Positions 10,816-19,453 of a stretch of DNA of 64,000 nucleotides are shown here, piece by piece. The stretch comes from an uncultured Erythrobacter sp. (lineage in GTDB: Bacteria; Pseudomonadota; Alphaproteobacteria; Sphingomonadales; Sphingomonadaceae). The DNA lies in contig CANLZP010000001.1 in NCBI GenBank assembly GCA_947495695.1, forward strand, positions 1,075,069 to 1,139,068, in the 5' to 3' direction. The translations under genes and the position numbers were made by a program. A model generated the notes under the pieces. That model did no database searches. It was given only the letters and a program-made list of their open reading frames with translations, and was not told where the DNA came from. Positions within the stretch are counted from its first letter, which is position 1. Each line of letters opens with the position of its first letter.

Positions 10816-11838
10816 ATGCTGCATGATGAGGAGATGGAACCAAGCCTCACCGATGCAGCCGAAGGAAAAGAACCGCTGATTTTCGGTCGGATTTTGGACG
10901 GGCATGGCGGCGTCAAGCCGATTGGCCGGTCCGATGTCGACAAATGGCAACCGTCCAAGCCGGGAGAGATCATGTGGCTCCACCTGCGCAGGCATGCACC
11001 GGAAGTGAAACCCTGGCTGGTGAGCGATCTGGGTATTTCACCGACGATAGCCGAGCTGCTTGTTTCGGATTCGACCCGTCCACGCGCACTTCGTGAAGGG
11101 AACTCACTGGTTGCAACATTGCGCGGGATCAATTTTAATCCCGAGGCGCGGCCCGAAGATATGATCTCGCTACAATTATGGTGCGATGGATCACGGCTGA
11201 TTACCTTGCGAAAAATGCCGATGCAGACGCCGCGCGATGTACTCTCTGATCTCGATGAGGGTCGGGGACCGAATGACGCGGGCGGGCTGATCACGCAAAT
11301 CGTCGAACAATTGGTTGTCCGAATGAACCAGACCATTGTGGACATGAACGGGCAAATCGATGAACTTGAAGCCATGGATATCGAGGGCGATTACGAACAG
11401 ATTCTTCCCAAGATAACGGCGATCCGGCGCAATTGCCTTGCGCTAAAGCGGCACATGTCGCCGCAGCATGAGGCATTGGAGCGGATCAGCCGCGATGCGC
11501 CGGACTGGTTCGAGGATCATGACCGGCGCGAGATCGGCGAAGCGATCGCTCGGCTCCAACGGTATCTGGACGATATCGATATCAGCAAAGAAAGCGCTGT
11601 GGTTTTGCAAGACGAGCTGCGCGCGCGCAGCGTGGCGTCCAGCGAACATGCGACCTATATGCTGACCATCGTCGCCGGTATCTTCCTGCCCTTGGGTTTT
11701 CTAACTGGCTTGATGGGGATCAACGTCGGCGGGATGCCCGGTCTCGATGATCCTCGCGCATTCTGGATTGTCGTTATTCTATGCTTCGCTGCAATGGCGA
11801 CCCTGCTGTTTCTGTTCAAGCGCTGGCGTTGGCTCTAA
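10816..11838 (+). CDS. CorA/ZntB-family divalent cation transporter
   Basis: 340 residues: a long cytoplasmic helical domain and two C-terminal membrane helices. The signature before the second helix reads GLMGINVGG, the GxN loop in the form usual for ZntB (zinc) rather than the GMN of classic CorA. It starts at the ATG at 10816 behind AAGGTG. The metal is not certain. It is convergent with the nrsF-sigma-bufferin operon, which fits a metal theme, though co-regulation is only suggested by position. Confidence 0.86.
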   Translation: MLHDEEMEPSLTDAAEGKEPLIFGRILDGHGGVKPIGRSDVDKWQPSKPGEIMWLHLRRHAPEVKPWLVSDLGISPTIAELLVSDSTRPRALREGNSLVATLRGINFNPEARPEDMISLQLWCDGSRLITLRKMPMQTPRDVLSDLDEGRGPNDAGGLITQIVEQLVVRMNQTIVDMNGQIDELEAMDIEGDYEQILPKITAIRRNCLALKRHMSPQHEALERISRDAPDWFEDHDRREIGEAIARLQRYLDDIDISKESAVVLQDELRARSVASSEHATYMLTIVAGIFLPLGFLTGLMGINVGGMPGLDDPRAFWIVVILCFAAMATLLFLFKRWRWL

Positions 11839-11843
11839 GGCCG

Positions 11844-12488
11844 TTACCAACGCACCAGATGGGGCACGATCAGTCGGCCAAGCAGGGCAGAGATTGCAAC
11901 CGGTGCGATATGCCAAGTGCCCAGATGAGTGATCGAATCGATGCTGCAGGAAATGCCATAGGCCAATGCACCCAATGATCCCGCTGCGATGCCCGTGAAC
12001 CAACCAGCAGCATTCAGCGAGACAGTTGCACCGCGCCTGAGCCACAATGTCAAAGCGGCACCGATCAGAACGGTCGAGAACATAGAATAGCTCAGACAGT
12101 GCATGCCGTACATGTCATTCACAACGGCATCCAGGCCATGCTGCTGCGGCATCGCGCTGAGCAATGCCCCGATGGGCAGAACCACCATCATGGCACTCAA
12201 CCAAACGGGTGCATCAAACCGGTTGCCAACCCGCGGGCTGGCCATGGCGATGACTGCACCAGCCGAGGCTAGGCCGAGCAAAGCAAGCAGGCCACTGGTG
12301 ATCCAGAAAAAGGCCGATGCCTCTCCGGATACAATCCCGTACCAAAAGCCTTCCACCATCACCACAGCGGCAAAGGTCAGCGCCGCGGCAATCGCCAACA
12401 GGCCCATGCCATCGCGGGCATTGAAAGCGCGGACCGGTTCCAATTCCTCGGTCAGGCTGGCAATGAGATTTTCTCTTACGGGCTTCAT
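11844..12488 (-). CDS. nrsF: NrsF-family (DUF1109) membrane anti-sigma factor
   Basis: 214 residues with six predicted membrane helices and a short cytoplasmic N-terminus, matching the NrsF/DUF1109 family. In Caulobacter and relatives NrsF holds the ECF factor SigF inactive at the inner membrane until heavy-metal stress. The protein has several cysteines, including a CSIDS segment late in the protein; NrsF cysteines are thought to sense metals. It begins one base after the stop of the ECF sigma gene, the usual sigma/anti-sigma order. Confidence 0.9.
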   Translation of the reverse strand: MKPVRENLIASLTEELEPVRAFNARDGMGLLAIAAALTFAAVVMVEGFWYGIVSGEASAFFWITSGLLALLGLASAGAVIAMASPRVGNRFDAPVWLSAMMVVLPIGALLSAMPQQHGLDAVVNDMYGMHCLSYSMFSTVLIGAALTLWLRRGATVSLNAAGWFTGIAAGSLGALAYGISCSIDSITHLGTWHIAPVAISALLGRLIVPHLVRW

Positions 12489-12489
12489 T

Positions 12490-13020
12490 TTATTCTGCTT
12501 TCTCGACGAGCGCGGACAGCTTTTTCAGGCCGCGATGGATATTTACTTTCACCAGACTTTCCGTCTGGCCGGTGCGTTCAGCGGCATCGCGTATCGAATG
12601 GCCTTCAATTTTAACCAGCTCGATCACTTCGGCCTGCTTCTTGGGTAGATGGACGAACAACCGCTCCAGACTGACGCGTGCCGCGATCGCTTCTTCGTCG
12701 CTTTCCTCGATGGCATCATTGTCTTCCAGCAAGTCACTTTCGTGCTTGTAGACTTTGCGCAGATGATCGACCCAACGATAGCGAGCGATGGCGGCCAACC
12801 ATGGCAGGAATGGCCGTTCAGGATCATAGGTGGCCCGCTTGTTGTGCAGCGCCAGCATCACGTCCTGAACCAGATCATCCAACTGGTGCGGGGGCACCCG
12901 ACGCCGGAAGTACCTTTCCAGCCACAAACCCACCTCAGACAGCAGGACATTATAGGCGGATTTGTCGCCCTTTTGTCCGGCCACCATGAGGCGGGCGAGT
13001 GTGGCTTCGTCAGCTATCAC
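12490..13020 (-). CDS. sigF: ECF RNA polymerase sigma factor, SigF type
   Basis: 176 residues: region 2 (QLDDLVQDVMLALHNKRATYDPERPFLPWLAAIARYR, cited here as residues about 45-80) and region 4 with the helix-turn-helix GHSIRDAAERTGQTESLVKVN (about 135-157). Its pairing with NrsF and bufferin genes marks it as the SigF-type ECF group. The start overlaps the doxX stop by four bases, so it is expressed from the bufA promoter. Because that promoter fits the SigF consensus, positive autoregulation is likely. Confidence 0.9.
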   Translation of the reverse strand: MIADEATLARLMVAGQKGDKSAYNVLLSEVGLWLERYFRRRVPPHQLDDLVQDVMLALHNKRATYDPERPFLPWLAAIARYRWVDHLRKVYKHESDLLEDNDAIEESDEEAIAARVSLERLFVHLPKKQAEVIELVKIEGHSIRDAAERTGQTESLVKVNIHRGLKKLSALVEKAE

Positions 13021-13481
13021 TGACCACGGACCTTTGCGATCAACGCATCAGTAGAGAACACTCCGCCACCGCGCACGATCAATATGGCTGCAAGGGCCAC
13101 CGGCATGATTGCCCAACCGAACCAGTGATCCCAGGTTGGGAACACAAAGAATTGGATGACCAGCGTCATAATCAGCAGCGAAACCGCCGAAAACCGTGTC
13201 GCCAGACCCAATACCAGCAGGATCGGGAAGAGGAATTCCGCATATGTTGCCATGGGTACGGCGATATCAGAGGGAATTGGCAGGCCCGAGAATTCATTCT
13301 CGAACAGGAAATACTGCACATCGCTGATCTGCAGCCATGTCCCTTCTTCCACCTTCGTCTTGTACGAACGCCAGAATATTCCGGCGAGCGCAACACGGGC
13401 GAAGAGCAGTGCGAGCCCTTCAAACCAGCGGTTGGAGGCAAATCCTACCAACCTATCGTATAAAGAAATCACACTGCTCAT
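13017..13481 (-). CDS. DoxX-family membrane protein of the bufferin operon (BufD-like)
   Basis: 154 residues with four predicted membrane helices and the DoxX pattern (FARVALAGIFWRSYKTKV, later GLATRFSAVSLLIMTLVIQFF). DoxX proteins recur in bufferin operons, where they have been called BufD; the biochemical role is unresolved, possibly respiratory or thiol-linked. It lies between bufA and the sigma gene and overlaps the latter by four bases. Confidence 0.88.
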   Translation of the reverse strand: MSSVISLYDRLVGFASNRWFEGLALLFARVALAGIFWRSYKTKVEEGTWLQISDVQYFLFENEFSGLPIPSDIAVPMATYAEFLFPILLVLGLATRFSAVSLLIMTLVIQFFVFPTWDHWFGWAIMPVALAAILIVRGGGVFSTDALIAKVRGQ

Positions 13482-13511
13482 CTCAAACCTCCAATAGTCA
13501 GTCTTGTCGTC

Positions 13512-13796
13512 TTAGCGTTTGATCGCGGTCAGCGACCCTTTGCCTTTTGGCGTTTCAATGCTGGTGCATGTGCCTTTCTTGACCAGCTTCCAAGCATTGC
13601 CCTGATAATCGCTGGTTGAAGTGCCGGCACAGCTGGTGCCCGGACCTGCGGCACAATCATTCTTGCCAGCTTTGGCCACACCATAACATTTTTCCATGGC
13701 GGGCTTTTCAGCGAATGCCGGGGTGGCGGTCAGCGTAGTGGCAACACCAGCGGTCAAAGCGAGGCCAGCAATTGCTGCGATTGAGGGGGTCTTCAT
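13512..13796 (-). CDS. bufA: Bufferin precursor, BufA1-family (DUF2282) periplasmic metallophore
   Basis: 94 residues: a signal peptide ending ATPAFA (about residue 29) and a cysteine-bearing core with Cys37, Cys48, Cys56 and Cys77 in [14 protein letters not shown]...TSCAG...KGTC. This is the DUF2282/BufA1 family. In Caulobacter the MNIO enzyme BufB with BufC converts the central cysteines to thiooxazoles, and the exported peptide sequesters copper. It is the first gene of the operon bufA-doxX-sigF-nrsF. Its modification here is inferred from the bufB-bufC pair on the other side of the intergenic region. Confidence 0.92.
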   Translation of the reverse strand: MKTPSIAAIAGLALTAGVATTLTATPAFAEKPAMEKCYGVAKAGKNDCAAGPGTSCAGTSTSDYQGNAWKLVKKGTCTSIETPKGKGSLTAIKR

Positions 13797-13869
13797 GGGG
13801 AACTCTCCGATACAGGGGTTAGCGGTATAATTGTTATCAGCCCGGCAAAATTGCCTGACTGTTGTGGAG

Positions 13870-13895
13870 TTCGCGTCTCTTCACAGAAACGTTAC
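13870..13895 (-). promoter_or_regulatory. SigF-type ECF promoter for bufA-doxX-sigF-nrsF
   Basis: On the minus strand GTAACG (13895-13890), exactly 16 bases, then CGAA (13873-13870). This matches the Caulobacter SigF consensus as I recall it (GTAACC-N16-CGAA), with one difference in the last base of the -35. It would start transcription about 65 bases before the bufA ATG. Confidence 0.8.
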
Positions 13896-13931
13896 AGCTG
13901 ACAAAAAATTCCCCCAATTTGCAGGCCATCT

Positions 13932-13957
13932 GTAACGCAATGCGTATCTTGGCCGAA
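13932..13957 (+). promoter_or_regulatory. SigF-type ECF promoter facing bufB-bufC
   Basis: On the plus strand GTAACG (13932-13937), exactly 16 bases, then CGAA (13954-13957): the same hexamer, spacer and -10 as the divergent bufA promoter. The two -35 boxes are 36 bases apart. The transcript would run into bufB with a leader of about 300 bases. Confidence 0.75.
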
Positions 13958-14260
13958 TGGCACAATAACCCTCTCGCGCATGTTAAAGTGCAATTCGGGG
14001 GCGCGGTCAATTTTCGCAGATCGGGACACGTTGGTCCGGCACCGCGAAAAAGCCTTGTGCAGTGCCCTTGGCGCATCCCCAGCACAGCGCGGCCGCCGCT
14101 CTATCCGATGGACCCATGCGAGTGAGGCATTGAATGACCAATCCTCGGCACATTCCCGTGATTGGTTAGCGGCTCGGCGCATGCAACCCTGACCTCCAAG
14201 CATCGCCGGGCCGCACCTTCATCTTTCCTAGGCTGCACATTCAATGATAGAGAATCTCGC

Positions 14261-15112
14261 ATGACTTCAATTCAACCCTTCGGCGGCTTTGGCCTCGGTC
14301 TGCGCAAGACCCATTATGCAGACTTTCTGGAAAGCCATGTCGAGGTCGATTTTGTCGAGGTGATCTCCGAAAATTACATGATCGATGGCGGCAAAGCCTT
14401 ACGCGTTTTGGAAGATGTTCGAGCCAGGCACCCGGTCATTATCCACGGCGTGTCCATGTCGATCGGCTCGGCGCAGGGGCTGGACGCGGATTATCTGGAC
14501 CGGCTGAAGCAGCTGGAGCAGCGCATCGATCCTTTATGGGTGTCAGACCATTTGTGCTGGACGCGAACCAGCGCACATAACAGCCATGACTTGCTGCCGC
14601 TGCCCTTGTCGAACGAGGCCTTGGATGTGGTGTGTGACAATATCGATCGCGCGCAATCGCATCTGGGCAGGCCAATGCTGTTTGAGAATCCCTCCAGCTA
14701 TGTGACTTTTCCCGAAGACGAGCTGACCGAATGGGCGTTCCTGTCGGAAATGACGCGCCGCACGGGCTGTTATCTGCTGCTGGACGTGAACAATATTTAT
14801 GTCAGCGCTCAAAACCATGGATTCAGTGCGGACGATTACCTCAACGGATTGCCGCTGGATCGCGTGCGGCAGATCCATTTGGCGGGCCACACACCGCGCG
14901 GAGAACGTGGTGATTTCATTATTGATACGCATGACCGCGCCGTGTGCGACGATGTTTGGGACTTGTATGGCCAGGCCCGGGCAATGATTGCCCAGCCGGT
15001 TGCAACCATGATCGAACGTGATGACAAGATCCCGCCCTTGCCCGAATTGTTGACCGAGCTGGATCAGGCGCGCAGCCTGGCGAGCAACGCCATGGCGGGA
15101 CTGTCGGCATGA
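14261..15112 (+). CDS. bufB: MNIO-family (DUF692) bufferin maturase BufB
   Basis: 283 residues from the ATG at 14261 (MTSIQPFGGFGLGLR); upstream frame is open but lacks family similarity. DUF692/MNIO proteins are multinuclear iron TIM-barrel oxidases. Metal-ligand-rich motifs include EVISENYM, IIHGVSMSIG, WVSDHLCW, LLDVNNIY and IHLAGH. The predicted role is oxidation of BufA cysteines to thiooxazoles. The stop overlaps the bufC start by four bases, showing translational coupling with the partner protein. Confidence 0.93.
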   Translation: MTSIQPFGGFGLGLRKTHYADFLESHVEVDFVEVISENYMIDGGKALRVLEDVRARHPVIIHGVSMSIGSAQGLDADYLDRLKQLEQRIDPLWVSDHLCWTRTSAHNSHDLLPLPLSNEALDVVCDNIDRAQSHLGRPMLFENPSSYVTFPEDELTEWAFLSEMTRRTGCYLLLDVNNIYVSAQNHGFSADDYLNGLPLDRVRQIHLAGHTPRGERGDFIIDTHDRAVCDDVWDLYGQARAMIAQPVATMIERDDKIPPLPELLTELDQARSLASNAMAGLSA

Positions 15113-15903
15113 CGAGCAGCCAGACCCTTTTGCATGCCCAACAAGCCTTTATGGCGCAGGTGCTGGACGATGATCAGCCTGTGCCGGACAATTGGAGCGA
15201 GCGACAAGCAGCCGGGATGGATGTCTATCGGCAGAATTACCGCTCTGCAGTGATAGATGCTGTCACCAGCACTTATGAGCAAACCCGGCAGTGGGTGGGC
15301 GAGGAAATGTTCCAACGCGCGGCCATTCATCATGTAATTGCTCATCCACCCTCTGGCTGGACGATTGACGATGCAGGCGCAGGATTTGCAGAAACTTGCC
15401 AACAATTGTTTGCCGATGATCCAGCCGTGGCAGAGCTCGCGTGGCTGGAATGGGCCATGTTGGGCGCATCGCGCGCGGCTGAGGCGACGCCCCTGTCGAT
15501 GGAGGATTTTGGTCAGGCAACAGCGCAGTTCGGCGATGAAGACTGGGCCAGCATGACGATTGAGTTTCTGCCAGGTGTCGCGGCCCGCCCGTTGCAGCAC
15601 GATCTGCATGCCATGTGGCAGGCGCTGGCGGCAGGTCTACAACAGCGCCCTGAAACAACCTTGCAAGACACGCGCGGTTGTATTGTGTGGCGCGAAGCCG
15701 AGCGGCCCACCTTTATGATGGTCGAGGCGGACATGGTGCTGGCGCTGCAATCCGCGCTGGCTGCGATGCCTTATGGCGAGATTTGCTTGGAATTGGCTGG
15801 CGATAATCCGGACGAACAGACACTTCATGACGCAGCGATGCGCGCTGGTGCTATGTTGGGTCAGTGGCTGCAGGAACGCCTGATCGTGGGCCTCAACGCT
15901 TGA
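15109..15903 (+). CDS. bufC: BufC/HvfC-family (DUF2063) peptide-modification partner
   Basis: 264 residues. The N-terminal half, starting LLHAQQAFMAQVLDD and YRQNYRSAVIDAVTSTYEQTRQWVG, is the DUF2063 helical domain found in proteins that bind the precursor and deliver it to the MNIO enzyme. It overlaps bufB by four bases. No export signal is seen, consistent with a cytoplasmic maturation complex acting before secretion of the bufferin. Confidence 0.9.
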   Translation: MTSSQTLLHAQQAFMAQVLDDDQPVPDNWSERQAAGMDVYRQNYRSAVIDAVTSTYEQTRQWVGEEMFQRAAIHHVIAHPPSGWTIDDAGAGFAETCQQLFADDPAVAELAWLEWAMLGASRAAEATPLSMEDFGQATAQFGDEDWASMTIEFLPGVAARPLQHDLHAMWQALAAGLQQRPETTLQDTRGCIVWREAERPTFMMVEADMVLALQSALAAMPYGEICLELAGDNPDEQTLHDAAMRAGAMLGQWLQERLIVGLNA

Positions 15904-15948
15904 CTTTGATCTGCAGGCGCCCTGTCTGATGAACAACGGAGGAACATC

Positions 15949-16887
15949 ATGCAGCATCAAGACACCATCCAATTGCGCAGCGCCAAACCCAGTCTGATCA
16001 TGCGATTGGCCAAATGGTTTATCGCAAGACAAACTCCGATTTTTCCGCAGAGGTCGGACGAGGTCGCAGGCTTTTTAGCGGATCGCGAATTGCCGGTTGA
16101 TGCGCCCGTGCCACCCAGTTTTGAGCGCAAATTTCGGGTCGAACATTGGCAGGTTGCTGGCCAGAAAATCGTCACTCTGCATCCCAAAACGGGTCCCGGC
16201 GAATGGCATATGCTCTATTTCCATGGCGGCGGCTTCGTCTTGCCCTTGGCAAAGGAGCATTGGCCCATCTTGGGAGCAATGGTGGAGCGATTTTGCATGA
16301 GCATTTCGGTGCCGCTGTATGATCTGGCCCCGGAATCGACTTATGCAGCGCAAGATGCGGTTGCGGATGAAGCTTTTGCGAAATTAGCGACCGGACATGA
16401 TCCGGCCAAGATCATTCTGAACGGTGACAGTGCAGGCGGCCATATGGCGTTGAGCCTGGCCTTGCGCCAAGCAGCAAATGGGGGCCCTATGCCGGGCAAG
16501 TTGGCCCTGTTCGCGCCGTGGCTGGACGTGACCTTGCAGGATAAGGCGATTGAAGCGGTTGAACCGTATGACATCATGCTGAAAATCGGAGCGGTAAGCA
16601 CTCTCGGCAAGCTGTGGGCTGGTGATCGCGACCCTAGCGGGCCGGAATGCAGCCCGCTCTATGCCTCAGCCGAGGCACTGTCCCAGCTCCCGCCAACCCG
16701 AATTTGGACCGGTCAACATGATCTGTTCATCATCGATTCGCGCAGCTTCACTGAGAAATTGTGCAGCGCCGGGGTGGATGCCAAATTGTATGAATATGCC
16801 GGTGCGCCGCATGTGTTCATGCTGGTCACACCATCGCGCGAATCCAAAGATACCCTGGATTTATTCGGCGCATTCTTAGCGGAATAG
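15949..16887 (+). CDS. Alpha/beta hydrolase, hormone-sensitive-lipase-like esterase
   Basis: 312 residues with the HSL-family oxyanion motif HGGGF, nucleophile elbow GDSAGG, and the late Asp/His pair in GQHDLFIIDS and AGAPHVFM. It should hydrolyse carboxylic esters; the substrate is unknown. It follows bufC by 45 bases on the same strand and may be read through, but no functional link to bufferins is evident. Confidence 0.87.
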   Translation: MQHQDTIQLRSAKPSLIMRLAKWFIARQTPIFPQRSDEVAGFLADRELPVDAPVPPSFERKFRVEHWQVAGQKIVTLHPKTGPGEWHMLYFHGGGFVLPLAKEHWPILGAMVERFCMSISVPLYDLAPESTYAAQDAVADEAFAKLATGHDPAKIILNGDSAGGHMALSLALRQAANGGPMPGKLALFAPWLDVTLQDKAIEAVEPYDIMLKIGAVSTLGKLWAGDRDPSGPECSPLYASAEALSQLPPTRIWTGQHDLFIIDSRSFTEKLCSAGVDAKLYEYAGAPHVFMLVTPSRESKDTLDLFGAFLAE

Positions 16888-16891
16888 TTGA

Positions 16892-17842
16892 CTAGGAGCC
16901 GAAAACCTCACCCACCAATTCTTCCGACAAAGACCACAGTGTCTCGGCGCTGTCCTGATCGAGCGCATAGGAGCGGACCCCTCCAGCGGCCGAATGGTTG
17001 TCCACTTCGGCGACATGGCAATCCTCGCAATAGACCCCGCCTTTGCCTTCAACATCGGGAGCGGTGGCCGCCCAGCATGTTGTTGCGGCACCTTGTTCGA
17101 TGGTTTTCCATGCAAATTCGCTGTCGCTTTCTTGCACGCGTTTCAGAAGTGCCGCCGATTGTTCCTCGGTCAAATGCCGACCCAGATTGGTCATAATCCC
17201 GCCGGGGTGGACGGCATAGGCGTGGATGCCCTTGTCGGCATATCGCTGTTCCAGACCGACCGAAAACAGCACATTTGCGGTCTTTGACTGACCATAGCTG
17301 AGCCATGGATCGTAATCGGCGCTTTCAAAATTCGGGTCTTCCAGATTGGTTGGCGCCATATGATGCGCTCGGCTCGATAAATTGACGATCCGCTTGTCCT
17401 GGCCCTTCTCAACCAGGGACATCAGACGGCTGGTCAGAAGGAAATGGCCCAAATGATTGGTGCCGAATTGCATTTCGAAGCCATCCGCCGTGCGGCTGAG
17501 CGGGCAGGCCATCACGCCAGCATTGTTGATCAGCAGGTCGATCTTGTCCAAGCGCTGGTTCGCAGCATCTGCACAAGCGCGCACGCTGTCTAATGAAGCC
17601 AGATCCAGAACAATGGATTCGACTTTATCGCTGCCGGTTTCAGACCGGATTGCTTTGAGCGCTTCTTCCAGTTTTTCAGGGTTACGCGCGGCGATAACCA
17701 CATGCGCGCCTTTGGCTGCCATCGCCCGTGCAGCTTCTTGGCCAATGCCCGATGCGCCCCCGGTGATAAACACCGTTTTGCCGCTCAGATCATGCCCAGC
17801 CAAAACTTCGTCTGCGGTCGATTGTGCTCCAAAACTGCTCAT
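16892..17842 (-). CDS. Short-chain dehydrogenase/reductase
   Basis: 316 residues. The Rossmann motif TGGASGIG is at residues 27-34, then NNAGV, and the catalytic YGQSK. The layout resembles the retinol-dehydrogenase/oxidoreductase SDR group that is often annotated only generically. It is convergent with the esterase gene and divergent from the isoaspartyl peptidase gene. The substrate is unknown. Confidence 0.88.
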   Translation of the reverse strand: MSSFGAQSTADEVLAGHDLSGKTVFITGGASGIGQEAARAMAAKGAHVVIAARNPEKLEEALKAIRSETGSDKVESIVLDLASLDSVRACADAANQRLDKIDLLINNAGVMACPLSRTADGFEMQFGTNHLGHFLLTSRLMSLVEKGQDKRIVNLSSRAHHMAPTNLEDPNFESADYDPWLSYGQSKTANVLFSVGLEQRYADKGIHAYAVHPGGIMTNLGRHLTEEQSAALLKRVQESDSEFAWKTIEQGAATTCWAATAPDVEGKGGVYCEDCHVAEVDNHSAAGGVRSYALDQDSAETLWSLSEELVGEVFGS

Positions 17843-17910
17843 TGCCTATCTCCATAAATGTGTTTGGGTACAGTAGCGTCATGCAGGAGAATCGGATAGG
17901 TCCGTTTGTC

Positions 17911-18954
17911 ATGAAGACGATGGTTCTTGCCGCATTGACGGCGCTACTCCCCTTTTCCTCGCCTGCTCTGGCGCAGGATGATGAACCTGCGACCTGGTCG
18001 ATAGCGATCCATGGAGGTGCAGGGACGCTTGATCGTGACGCTATGACACCAGAACGCCGCGCGGCGTACGAGGCCGCTCTGCAACAGGCGCTTGATGCTG
18101 GCAAAGCTGTGTTGGCGAGCGGTGGCAGCGCGATGGATGCCGTCAAGGCAGCTGTCGTTTTGCTGGAGGACATTCCCTTGTTCAATGCTGGGCGCGGCTC
18201 GGTCTATACATGGGACGAAACCATCGAAATGGATGCCTCGATCATGGATGGGCGCGACCGCAGTGCAGGGGCCGTTGCAGGCGTGAATACGATCCGCAAC
18301 CCGATATTGCTAGCCGATGAGGTCCGCACGCAGAGCGAGCATGTGTTCCTAGCGGGCGAGGGCGCAGAACAATTTGCCCAGACGCGAGGCATTGAAACTG
18401 CGTCACCTGACTATTTTGCAACGGAAGGGCGGCGCGAGTCGCTGAATCGGCTGAAAGCAGAACAAATGTCCGCCATCGAGGTGGACTACAAGTTTGGGAC
18501 AGTGGGAGCGGTCGCGCTGGATCAGAACGGAGATATCGCGGCGGCGACATCAACCGGCGGCATGACGGGCAAGCGTTGGGGACGAATTGGCGACTCGCCG
18601 GTAATCGGTGCAGGCACCTATGCTGACAATCGCAGCTGCGCTGTCTCAGCCACGGGATGGGGTGAATATTTCATTCGGGTCGGTGTGGCTCATGAAATTT
18701 GCACCCGGATCCGGCTTGAGCGGCATGGCGCCGATGACGCTAGTGTAACGCCAGTATCAGCCGACCGGGCGCAGGCTATTGCCGATGCTGTCATGGCGGA
18801 AGTCAAGGAATTGGGCGGCGATGGCGGTGTTATCTTGGTAACGTCTGATGGACAGGCGCTGTATAGCTTTAACACGACCGGCATGTACCGGGGGCGGGCG
18901 ACCAGCGGCGGTGTGAATGAAGTCGCCATCTTTGCTGAAGGTGATGTCCAGTAA
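17911..18954 (+). CDS. Isoaspartyl peptidase / L-asparaginase (Ntn hydrolase), exported
   Basis: About 347 residues with a signal peptide (MKTMVLAALTALLPFSSPALAQ), so probably periplasmic. The plant-type asparaginase family self-cleaves before a threonine; here the site is FGTVGAVALD with Thr about 197, and the substrate loop TSTGGMTGK follows. It removes isoAsp-initiated dipeptides and/or hydrolyses asparagine. An in-frame ATG at 17881 would add ten polar residues; the signal peptide favours 17911. Confidence 0.9.
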   Translation: MKTMVLAALTALLPFSSPALAQDDEPATWSIAIHGGAGTLDRDAMTPERRAAYEAALQQALDAGKAVLASGGSAMDAVKAAVVLLEDIPLFNAGRGSVYTWDETIEMDASIMDGRDRSAGAVAGVNTIRNPILLADEVRTQSEHVFLAGEGAEQFAQTRGIETASPDYFATEGRRESLNRLKAEQMSAIEVDYKFGTVGAVALDQNGDIAAATSTGGMTGKRWGRIGDSPVIGAGTYADNRSCAVSATGWGEYFIRVGVAHEICTRIRLERHGADDASVTPVSADRAQAIADAVMAEVKELGGDGGVILVTSDGQALYSFNTTGMYRGRATSGGVNEVAIFAEGDVQ

Positions 18955-18985
18955 GGCCTAACGCGCAATCAGAACGGCGCGCGAT

Positions 18986-19453
18986 TTAGATATCTCTGCC
19001 CATGCACTGGCTGAACTCATCAGCGGTGTAGTCGGCGTAGCTCTCGCACTCGGCAAAGCCGTGCTTTTGATAAAGCCGGACAGCGGGCTCAAATGGACCG
19101 GTGCGTCCGGTTTCCAATCCCAACCAACTGTATCCGCGCCGCCTTGCTTCGTCCAAGATATGCAGCAGGATAGCCTCGCCAGCGCCCTTGCCGCGATAGT
19201 CAGGATTGGCCCGCATGGCTTTAATCTCGCCGCGCGCCGCATCCAATTGTTTCAAGGCCCCCACGGCGGCCAATCTCGTGCCGTCTCGCGCTGCAAAAAA
19301 GGTCACATCCTTCTCGCGCAATTGCTCGGCTGGCAGAGCATGAACTTTGTCAGCAGGAGACCATTGATACATTTCATCCAGATGCAATTGCAGCAAGGCC
19401 AAGACATCGGGCGCGGTCAGATCGTCCGGCGCAATATGAAAGGAAATGCTCAA
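18986..19453 (-). CDS. GNAT-family N-acetyltransferase
   Basis: 155 residues with the acetyl-CoA binding motif NPDYRGKGAGEAILLHILDEARRRG (motif A, around residues 82-106) and the C-terminal LYQKHGF. The start overlaps the stop of the RDD gene by four bases, so it is the last gene of the MoxR/DUF58 operon. The substrate is unknown. Confidence 0.87.
   Translation of the reverse strand: MSISFHIAPDDLTAPDVLALLQLHLDEMYQWSPADKVHALPAEQLREKDVTFFAARDGTRLAAVGALKQLDAARGEIKAMRANPDYRGKGAGEAILLHILDEARRRGYSWLGLETGRTGPFEPAVRLYQKHGFAECESYADYTADEFSQCMGRDI

Larger units (their letters stand above)
13797..14260. promoter_or_regulatory. 464 bp bufferin intergenic regulatory region
   Basis: No convincing gene is present. 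The left part carries two divergent SigF-type promoters (listed separately). The right part, about 13965-14260, would be a roughly 300-base leader before bufB. It contains a possible 70-codon frame at 13980-14192 with no good ribosome-binding site and no recognisable domain. The leader may hold RNA structure; I could not define a terminator or riboswitch class in it. Confidence 0.6.

Noticed and set aside
10764..11375. Upstream extension of ispG
   Set aside because: The extra 204 codons are antisense to the ZntB-like gene and lack IspG similarity; the family start is at 10763.
13980..14192. 70-codon open frame in the bufB leader
   Set aside because: No ribosome-binding site, no recognisable domain, and no codon pattern like the neighbours. 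Kept only as part of the leader discussion.
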